The notes under the pieces: model-generated | Told to the model about the DNA's origin: nothing | Database searches by the model: none | The model's input: the letters and a program-made list of their open reading frames with translations, nothing else | Assembly: GCF_014905175.1 (NCBI RefSeq) | Contig: NC_057790.1 | Span: 12,302,469 to 12,366,468 of the forward strand | Direction: 5' to 3' | Length of the DNA stretch: 64,000 nucleotides | From: Aphidius gifuensis | Lineage: Eukaryota > Arthropoda > Insecta > Hymenoptera > Braconidae | Position numbers and translations under genes: made by a program | Shown here: one piece after another, positions 56,695-64,000 of the stretch | Numbering within the stretch: position 1 is the stretch's first letter | Layout: each line of letters begins with the position of its first letter

Positions 56695-57850
56695 GCAGAC
56701 CAATTCACAGGGCATTACAATTTAGGGCTTTTTTTCACCACTCACAGCGCTTGTGAAGCTTTTGTATGTAAAATCTATATAAAAAAAATTTTTGCCATTC
56801 ATGTATCGAAACCTCGATTTTCGATGCATGCGTTCAGCCTCGAAAACGGCATATTCCGGAACTTCTCCTGTCGGCGTAGTTTTAGACACTGCGAAAATTT
56901 TATACACTCTCGGCGTGGTAGAGAACTGTGTAGAAAATTTTTCTACACACTTCGAAAATTTTGTGCACTCCCGGCGGTGGATTAGCACCGGGGAAATAAC
57001 ATTATTCAAAAGTCACGTTCCTTGATATTTTATTGTCGTGTATGTGTAAGTGTGACGTGTGTTCGTTGGTCCTAAGTCAATAGACAACATTATAATGAAT
57101 TCAACTGATTAATGTCATTATTAAATTTTAATTTAATGAATTGTTATTACTAATTGATTATAATTATCAATTCAATTGAATATTATTATAAACTAAATTA
57201 ATTATTATTATTTATTGAACTAATTATTATTATTAATTAAATTGATTATTATTATTATTTATTGAACTGATTATTATTATTAATTGAATTGATTATTATT
57301 ATTATTTATTAGATTGATTATTATTGTTTATTGAATTGATTATTGATTTAATTAATTATTATTATTAATTTAATTGATTATTATTATTTATTGAATTAAT
57401 TGATATTATTGATTTAATAAATTTCTATTTTTAATTTAATTGGTTATTATGATCAATTCAATTGAATATTATTATAAACTAAATTAGTTATTATTATTTA
57501 TTGAACTGATTATTATTATTAATAAATTCATTATTATTATTATTTATTAAATTGATTTTTATTGTTTATTAAATTAATTGATATTATTGATTTAATAAAT
57601 TTCTATTTTTAATTTATTTGATTATTAATGTCACATGCATCAAAATCTCGGTTTCGAAACATTCATGGCAAAAAATAGTGTGTGTAACTCGGGCATAAAA
57701 TTGAGAACTGTGGATGTGTGTGTGCGCGCACCCACTCATCCACAATTCTCAATTTTCTGCCCTTGTTACACAAAATACTATTTTACAAGCGCCATCAGCG
57801 GCAAAAAAAAGCCCTAAATTGTAAAAAATTTGCCCCGTGAATTGGACTGC
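56695..57850. mobile_element. B-family MITE split by two successive insertions
   Basis: The left half is 56695-56793 (GCAGACCAATTCACAGGGC) and the right half about 57780-57850 (ACAAGCGCCATCAGCGG...GGACTGC). Between are an 876 bp element, 56794-57669 (GCCATTCATGTATCGAAACC mirrored by GGTTTCGAAACATTCATGGC), and a hairpin of about 115 bp, 57671-57784 (AATAGTGTGTGTAAC opposed to GTTACACAAAATACTATT). 57100-57620 inside the larger one is degenerate ATT-rich repeat. Confidence 0.75.
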
Positions 57851-58128
57851 TGTTGAAGCTCACAGAGTGTAGCAATCAGAGCAAACCAGTGCATATTATC
57901 ACCAGTAACGGCGCTAGTAAGTCGATTGCACAAAGTTGCATGTTGTTTTTGTTTATTTTTTTTCCATCAAGTTCAATGAGTTTTTTTTTTTTTTTTGCGT
58001 TTATATACATATATATACAATTTATTATAGTTGAATGAATTCATTGATTAATTTTAATTTTGATGTTTAAATTATTTTTTTAATTGTCAATCGATAATTA
58101 TTTAAATTTTCTGTTAAAATGTAGGCTA
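57851..58128. other. AT-rich spacer, nothing recognised
   Basis: Contains a poly-T run near 57980. No conserved frame. Confidence 0.3.
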
Positions 58129-58130
58129 AA

Positions 58131-58556
58131 CCCTGGTGAAAATATTTCTTCGCGATTTCTCCTGAATTTCTTCGCAATTACTCCGAATCTCTCCGCATAT
58201 ACTCCGAATTTCTCCACGATTAATCCGAATTCCTCCCAAATTGGCCCATGTGAAGAAATGAGTGGAGAAAAATATCAAATTTTTTTTCCGAACTTTCTCC
58301 GAATCGAGTTGGGTGGAGAAACGTTCGGAAATATTTTTCCACGATGACAATACGCGGAAAAACATGCGAAAAAAAATAATTTTACCGCGGAGAAATTTTT
58401 TTTGAATTTTCTCCGAATCAACTTGGGTGGAGAAACGTTCGGAAATATTTCTCCGCGATAAAAAAACGCGGAGAAACGTGTAAAAAAAAGTTTTACTACA
58501 GAGAAATTCTTCCGAAATTAGCGACGAGGAGAAATTTTTCCACCCATTTCCCCACA
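58131..58556. mobile_element. H2: CCCTGGT-terminus element, left portion, CTCCGAATTTCTCCGCG core
   Basis: Starts CCCTGGTGAAAATATTTCTT and runs into many variants of CTCCGAATTTCTCC and its complement. A probable matching right end is GCGAAATATTTTCACGAG near 60437; the element is interrupted by later insertions. Open frames here follow the repeat. Confidence 0.6.
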
Positions 58557-58951
58557 TTTATTAATTTGATGAAAAGATCACGGGAGTTTTGTAGGACAAG
58601 TACCTCAGGTATATCAACTTTTTTGGAAAAAAGTGTCTTCGAATTTTTATTTTTTTCAAAAAAAATAAACATCATTATGCTTTGCGTTATGTAACAATTA
58701 ATCAAACAAAAAACAAAAATAAATTTTTGTACAAAAAGGAGAGTCAAGTATTCGAAATTGTTATTATTTTTTTTTTTAAACATACAAAAAAAGAGAATAT
58801 CAAAAAAGTCAAGTACAAAAGTACTAATTTCTTTAAAAATCATTGACCCATATGAATGGTCTTAACTTTTGACAAAATTTTATACTTGACCCCGCCCGGT
58901 TCTTCCCAAATAAAGTTTCAAGCCTACACACTTTTATAATCGTTTATAATA

Positions 58952-59299
58952 GGTATGTTCGTTCACTATTCACACCGAGCGTATGCACGGAGCGTATGCA
59001 AGAAAGCGCTAGAGTTTTGCGGTCATTTGAAGAAACTTTAGTAACTAAAATTTACTAAAACATTCGTTATTTCTAGTCATTGTGTTTATTTTGTTAATTT
59101 AATAATTTTTTCTCAGACGCAAGAACAAATTACCAATTAATAATAATGAAAGAGAGCGAAAGAACTGGAAAAAACGAATAGCAATAAATAAATAGTAAAT
59201 TTTAGTTGCTAAAGTTTCTTCAAATGACCGCAAAACGCTAGCGCTTCCTTGCATACGCTCCGTGCATACGCTCGGTGTGAAAAGTGAACGAACACACCT
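58952..59299. mobile_element. C-family foldback MITE, copy 3, with TA duplication
   Basis: Complete GGTATGTTCGTTCAC...GTGAACGAACACACC, 348 bp, TA at 58950-58951 and 59300-59301. Confidence 0.88.
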
Positions 59300-59426
59300 A
59301 ATATTGACAACGGATATCTATTCATACAAACATACATATGTGCATCTTTAGCAATCTTTAGTTTCATATACCATGCTATATGCATTATTAGAAGGGGGAG
59401 AAGCTTATACCCACTCTATGCATTAT

Positions 59427-59569
59427 TAGAGTGGGTATAAGCAGAGTGCGGCCACAGCGGTCCCATTAGTCCGACATTTTGTGCTCGCCGTATGGAGTGG
59501 GTATATGAGGGTTTCGTCACTTCCGAGATAAAAATCATCTATGGCCGCACTCTGCTTATACCCACTCTA
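59427..59569. mobile_element. N: 143 bp hAT-type MITE with 8 bp duplication
   Basis: TAGAGTGGGTATAAGCAGAG mirrors CTCTGCTTATACCCACTCTA... the right end. TGCATTAT flanks both sides (59419-59426, 59570-59577). Related pieces occur at the window start and at 2326-2355. Confidence 0.82.
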
Positions 59570-59714
59570 TGCATTATACATTAAAAGCGCCCCTACATTT
59601 TACTTTTTGAACTATTTTACTGACGTCATTTTTTTGCCACTCACCAATAGAGATGTAAAAATACCGGTATTTTTTTTTTCGGTATTAATACAATGACAGA
59701 TACCGTATTTTTAC

Positions 59715-60216
59715 CACTGAAATATAATAAAACTGGAAGCCGAACTTAGCGTCGCCGAGAGAGAGATTCAATGGATGGGCTTTTGTCCTTGTCGGTACAG
59801 TCACGTCAACTAAAGTTGGTTGAGACTGCACTGAAATATAATGTAACTTTTATATCGTGTAGTACTAGTTTGTTTTGACGTTGACTGTACGAGATTTAAT
59901 GTGCGCATGCGTGAGTTAGAGGGAAAGCCATCCAAGGCAGCGTTCAATAGCTGGCCGAGGCCAAAAATCCGGCCAATTTTTTATCATGGTTTATTTTATA
60001 TGTTCGTAGTGTCAGCACTGCTACATTATAATTTCAAATATTTACATGGGATTTTCTCATAGTGAGTTTTTGATTTATCAAGTTGTCTTTCCGTTGGCCC
60101 AGGCCGAGGCCCTCGGCCAGCTATCGAACGCTCCCCAATATATTGCTATCTCTAGCGACACTCCGTGCATTGGCTAGGCATAGGAGTTCACCTTCCAGTT
60201 TTATTATATTTCAGTG
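59715..60216. mobile_element. K2: hAT-type element with 8 bp duplication inside L
   Basis: CACTGAAATATAATAAAACT...ATTATATTTCAGTG, flanked by ATTTTTAC at 59707-59714 and 60217-60224. Same family as 3475-4360. It is itself interrupted at 59937-60134. Confidence 0.88.
59937..60134. mobile_element. GGCAGCGTTC foldback inside K2
   Basis: GGCAGCGTTCAATAGCTGGC on the left is opposed by GGCCAGCTATCGAACGCTCC on the right. The other K copy (3540-3575) is uninterrupted here, giving the empty site. Confidence 0.78.
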
Positions 60217-60639
60217 ATTTTTACATGGGAACATCGGTATTTCGGTATCTGTATCGTATTTGGCGCTCGATATTAATACGGTATTTAGTACCGTATCGAC
60301 TCACATCTCTACTCACCAACGATTTCAGAAAAATTTGAAAACATTTTTTCACACATTTCTCAGTATGGGTTAATTTTAAATAAATTCAGACTAATCATGG
60401 AGAAATACAAAGTAATCGCGGCGAAATATTTTCACGAGTATGACAGTTCAGTATTACATACGTATTATGTTTCATATTCGTATTAATCAATTTGATACAG
60501 ATGAAGTGCTTCTACTTTTCACTTCTTATTGATGAGTCTCAGCGTTGCCAACCATACCATAATTATGGTATGTTTACCATATTTCGATCTTCCATACCAT
60601 ATACCATAACGACTTTACCATATACCATAATTTAGTTGT

Positions 60640-60909
60640 AATGCTGATAGTGAGAGAACTTTCAGTAAAATTAACTTGGCTAAAACAAAAATAAGAAATA
60701 AATTAGCTGTACCAACAATGCGTGGAATATTATTAGCTAGTCAACATGTTATTTCCAATTGAAATTAAATTAAATTTAAGCCATCCAAAGAAATGCTTTC
60801 ACGTATGACTACAAGTACTTTATATGATAAACCAAATGTTAAAGAAAAAGAAAATTATATTAATGATGATGATGATGAGTTATCGGGAGTTTCGTTTGAT
60901 ACAAACTAA
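60640..60909 (+). pseudogene. hAT transposase C-terminal (dimerisation) domain remnant
   Basis: The frame reads NADSERTFSKINLAKTKIRN then KLAVPTMRGILLASQHV, the S-x-x-E-R-x-F-S...K-T-x-x-R-N-x-L pattern of the hAT family dimerisation domain, followed by an Asp-rich tail. Stops at 60760 and 60766 break it, and everything upstream (zinc finger, DDE catalytic core) is missing. It cannot encode an active transposase. Confidence 0.8.
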
Positions 60910-60946
60910 ATATTTTAATTAAAAAAAAAATTAAACAATATATATT

Positions 60947-61700
60947 GCGTGCATTCCTTTAATAAAAATTTTTTTTTCGTTTTGCAATTTCGCCCTGTAA
61001 TACCGACTAAAAACTAGAAACAGAAAAAACGACAAAAGTTATAAATTTCTCTATGCAATATTCCAGCCTTTACAGTTTACGATAATGTGTGGTATGAGCT
61101 ATGTGACAATAACAAACAATCACAACAAGTCAATTTTCTATTTATTTCAGTTTGATATAAACATTGAACAGTTATCAATGGGTGCATTCCTTTAATAAAA
61201 AATTTTTTTTCGTTTTGCGATTTCGCCCTGTAATACCGACTAAAAACTAGAAACAGAAAAAACGACAAAAGTGATAAATTTCTCTATGCAATATTCCAGC
61301 CTTTACAGTTTACGATAATGTGTGGTATGAGCTATGTGACACTAACAAACAATCACAACAAGTCAATTTTCTATTTATTTCAGTTTGATATAAACATTGA
61401 ACAGTTATCCATCTAATAATTGGAAGCCAAAAAAAATAATGTCATGTGCCAGTACTGCCACTACACGAAACAGCTTTTTCCTATAAAATTTTGGCCGGTA
61501 TTACAGGGCGAAATTGCAAAACGAAAAAAAATTTTTTATTAAAGGAATGCACCCCATCTAATAATTGGAAGCCAAAAAAAATAATGTCATGTGCCAGTAC
61601 TGCCACTACACGAAACAGCTTTTTCCTATAAAATTTTGGCCGGTATATTACAGGGCGAAATTGCAAAACGAAAAAAAATTTTTTATTAAAGGAATGCACC
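60947..61700. mobile_element. Nested or duplicated P-family MITEs inside the hAT element
   Basis: Two left halves (about 60953 and 61180: GCATTCCTTTAATAAA, CAATATTCCAGCCTTTACAG) and two right halves (CCAGTACTGCCACTACACGA at 61448 and 61597; GGAATGCACCC at 61544 and 61690) show one copy inserted in or recombined with another. Confidence 0.7.
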
Positions 61701-62357
61701 CATTGTTTTTTAATTAAAAATATACTTTACATTAAAGAGTACTAAAATTCATATGATAAAAATTAAAAAAAATTAATATGAAAAATGTCATTATTAATAA
61801 ATAATTATATTAATAAAAATAAGTAAATATGAATAAATAAATAAATAATAAAAAAAAAAAATTAATTGCATGGTTTCATTTAATTTATTTCAATAAAAAA
61901 TTTAAAATTTCCTTTTTTACCATAATGGTATCCATTTTACCATATTTTCCCCTCCTTCATACCATATTGCTGTTTTTAGAGTTGGCAACGCTGATGAGTC
62001 TACATTTGTGTGAAAGACTCGAAATTTGATTTGGGAAGAACCGGGCGGGGTCAAGTATAAAATTTTGTCAAAAGTTAAGACCATTCATATGGGTCAATGA
62101 TTTTTAAAGAAATTAGTACTTTTGTACTTGACTTTTTTGATATTCTCTTTTTTTGTATGTTTAAAAAAAAAAATAATAACAATTTCGAATACTTGACTCT
62201 TCTTTTTGTACAAAAATTTATTTTTGTTTTTTGTTTGATATCATATCTTTTTGTAGTGTCTTTTGATCGTTTACAATAAAAAATAACAACATATCATACG
62301 TCCTGATCATCAAAATAAAGCTTGTCTATTTTAGACTACCCCATACAAAAAATATTT

Positions 62358-62575
62358 TTTATCTTAAGATAGAAAAACATGAAGGCGCTTGTTGTTGCTT
62401 TCATGTGAAGCTGCCATTGTGGTATGCAAATGCAAAAATAGGGTAAAATTTACATGAAAGCAGCAAAAAGCGCCTTCATGTTTTTCTATCGCGAATAATA
62501 TTTCTTATCGGCGAATCGTTATTGCGAGACTCGCAATAACTCCCGCAATACGGGACCAAGAATAGCGCCCCAGTT
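62358..62575. mobile_element. MITE with AAAACATGAAGGCGCTTG arms
   Basis: GATAGAAAAACATGAAGGCG is opposed to CGCCTTCATGTTTTTCTATC within 62368-62492, followed by GCGAATCGTTATTGCGAG and CGGGACCAAGAATAGCGCCC. The right part matches 1374-1470 in inverse order. Confidence 0.65.
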
Positions 62576-62611
62576 CTTATTATTCTTTGTAATTGATTTG
62601 TTTTAACCTAT

Positions 62612-62721
62612 CCCTGGTAAAAATAATCTGGCAGAATCTGGCAGTTGTTCCGAAAACCGGTGTAAATCTGCGAGAATCTGTAAGGATCTGTCAGAATTTG
62701 CCAGATTTTTTTTCACCAGGG
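62612..62721. mobile_element. H3: 110 bp CCCTGGT element with TCTGGCAG core
   Basis: CCCTGGTAAAAATAATCTGG mirrors CCAGATTTTTTTTCACCAGGG-type sequence. AT flanks both sides. The core repeats AATCTGGCAGAATCTG words. Confidence 0.82.
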
Positions 62722-62836
62722 ATATTATTTCATCAACTCTATCATAACCCCATAGCTGTAAACATTCACGACCAAATTCCGTAGCACGTCCAATTACCCA
62801 AAGAAATAATAAACCTTTCTCTTGTAATGCTGGTAT

Positions 62837-63402
62837 CCCTGGTAGAAATATTTCTACGAATTTTCTAAGAGCTGTCGGCGAATTTTAACGAATTTCTACG
62901 AAATTAACCCATGCGGAGAAAAAATTTTAATAAATCTTTGAAAGTTTTCTCCGCGTACTCTTAATTATTTGTCTGAGCTTCGACAAATATTTTAAGGTTT
63001 CTTGCCGAATAATTCATAGTAGAAATACTTCTACGAATTTCACCGAACTTTTTACAAATTTCTGAATAGTTCTTCTAAAGTTCGCAAACAATCGAAGAAG
63101 CTTCTTTGAAGAACTAAATAAATTCCGAAAAATGTTTAAAGAAAATCTATAAATTATTTTTACTAATAGTCCATCTTCTCTGAAGCTCAAAAAAACTCGG
63201 AGAAACATTCAAAGAAAATTTTGGAACTATGTTAACACATGGTTGACTTTTAGAGAAGTTCCCGAGCAATTGGAGAAGTTTCTCCGAAGGCCAAAAAAAC
63301 TCGAAGAAAAATTGAGAGATAACTCCGAAACTCTCGAATGGGTCAATGTCGTAAAAATTCGTAGAGATTCGTAGAAAATTCGAAGAAATATTTCCACCAG
63401 GG
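62837..63402. mobile_element. H4: 566 bp CCCTGGT element with TTCTACGAATTT core
   Basis: CCCTGGTAGAAATATTTCTA mirrors GAAATATTTCCACCAGGG. AT flanks both sides. The interior repeats TTCTACGAATTT and TTCTCCGAA words. Open frames through it are repeat-derived. Confidence 0.85.
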
Positions 63403-63469
63403 ATACCCAACTGTTGCATTTCATCATCAGACATTGTACCATATGGTAATTCCATATGTATATTCCATC

Positions 63470-64000
63470 AACTTCATACTGTACATATCTGTTGAAAATC
63501 AATTATTAAAATTCAGTATTACTACCAGGTACAAATGTTGTAATTTAATATGAATTTCTTTTTTTGACAATAAACAAAAACCGATTATTTTGTGTAAAAG
63601 CTCCTGTTTTTATAAAAAACGTAATGAATGAATGAATAAATAATTTAAAGTTTATTTTCATACAATTCATTTTTTGTTTAATTAATATTTATAAGAATTA
63701 TTTATTTATTTAAATATATAAATTTTTGAAATTTTAATTAGTATATTTTATGAGGTTAAAAAAAAAATCAAGAAAATATGAGTTCTATTGCACGTAGCCA
63801 TTTTAGCATTATTTAAAAGAAAAAAAAACATAAAAAAATAGATGCACACATATGAAGATGAATTATTAAAGAAGTATAAATATAAATAGCAAAAGTTATT
63901 TCGAAAAAGAAAATTTCAGAAAGCTAAATGTCCACTTTAAATTAATATTGGCAGTGCAGCCAAAATATAAACACTAAAAAAAAAGAGACGTCTAGGAGAG
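63470..64000. other. AT-rich DNA, nothing recognised
   Basis: May hold further decayed upstream METTL3 sequence near 63480-63540, but no conserved motif is readable. Confidence 0.3.

Larger units (their letters stand above)
59648..60311. mobile_element. L: hAT-type element with 8 bp duplication, hosting K2
   Basis: TAGAGATGT...ACATCTCTA, flanked by CTCACCAA at 59640-59647 and 60312-60319. The remaining interior is rich in TACCG and CGGTAT. K2 is inserted at 59715. Confidence 0.85.
60540..61993. mobile_element. Internally deleted hAT element with perfect 8 bp duplication
   Basis: CAGCGTTGCCAAC...GTTGGCAACGCTG, flanked by ATGAGTCT at 60532-60539 and 61994-62001. It carries a transposase C-terminal remnant and nested P-family MITEs (60947-61700). 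Subterminal CCATACCATA repeats at both ends may be transposase binding sites. Confidence 0.93.
58701..62239. mobile_element. J: 3.5 kb composite bounded by inverted repeats of about 235 bp
   Basis: 58701-58935 (ATCAAACAAAAAACAAAAAT ... AACCGGGCGG complement) is an almost exact inverse of 62006-62239. Between them lie C, N, L/K and hAT elements. Identical short frames at both ends are a consequence of the inverted copies. Confidence 0.7.
62577..63467 (-). pseudogene. Mettl3: METTL3 (m6A methyltransferase) fragment cut by two CCCTGGT elements
   Basis: Minus-strand pieces: 63467-63403 reads WNIHMELPYGTMSDDEMQQL then GI; 62836-62722 reads PALQEKGLLFLWVIGRATEF then GRECLQLWGYDRVDEII; 62611-62577 reads VKTNQLQRIIRTG. 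Joined in this order they follow the MT-A70 catalytic domain just after its DPPW motif. DPPW itself is lost; only the W remains recognisable. Insertions H4 (62837-63402) and H3 (62612-62721) separate the pieces, and two bases are missing at the third junction. METTL3 deposits N6-methyladenosine on nuclear RNA with METTL14; this copy cannot. Confidence 0.78.

Noticed and set aside
58126..58557. Open frames of 87 and 143 codons in 58.1-58.6 kb
   Set aside because: Derived from the self-similar CTCCGAATTTC repeat of the H2 element.

Overview
This window is nuclear DNA from an animal, most likely an insect. The two recognisable intact genes are conserved metazoan single-copy genes with spliceosomal introns. 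The surrounding DNA is extremely AT-rich and packed with short non-autonomous DNA transposons (MITEs, foldback elements). A parasitoid wasp or another insect with an AT-rich, MITE-rich genome would fit, but nothing here fixes the order.

Layout. 1-4.4 kb: clustered and nested MITEs. 5.06-24.6 kb: strawberry notch (sno), plus strand, six coding exons, 1365 codons plus stop. Its last intron is about 14.9 kb and is filled with transposons, including a giant palindrome split by two TTAA-site elements and a roughly 730 bp TCTA tetranucleotide array. 26.4-27.5 kb: the Golgi SNARE Gos28 (GOSR1), minus strand, five exons, 232 aa, whose start codon lies a few bases from a MITE. 27.6-38.9 kb: near-identical 0.6 kb elements, TTAA elements, palindromic and tandem repeats.

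39-63.5 kb: a graveyard of host-gene fragments among transposons. I recognise pieces resembling a THAP protein, fibronectin-III repeats (receptor phosphatase type), HEATR5B, perhaps a DEAD-box helicase, B9D1, spectrin repeats, a cyclophilin and METTL3. Most are frameshifted or interrupted. Two of them (FN3 and HEATR5B-like) lie in opposite orientations inside one pair of ~460 bp inverted repeats, the architecture of a gene-capturing (Pack-type) transposon.

Transposon biology is the main content. Several insertions can be read exactly from target-site duplications: hAT-type elements with perfect 8 bp duplications, one nest three levels deep; a family of about 0.5 kb elements flanked by TTAA that share an interior but not their termini; and elements with constant CCCTGGT ends and self-similar cores, two of which cut the METTL3 fragment. 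No CRISPR array, rRNA, genuine tRNA, operon or prokaryotic feature was seen. All coordinates and splice sites were read by eye; no alignment or database search was run.
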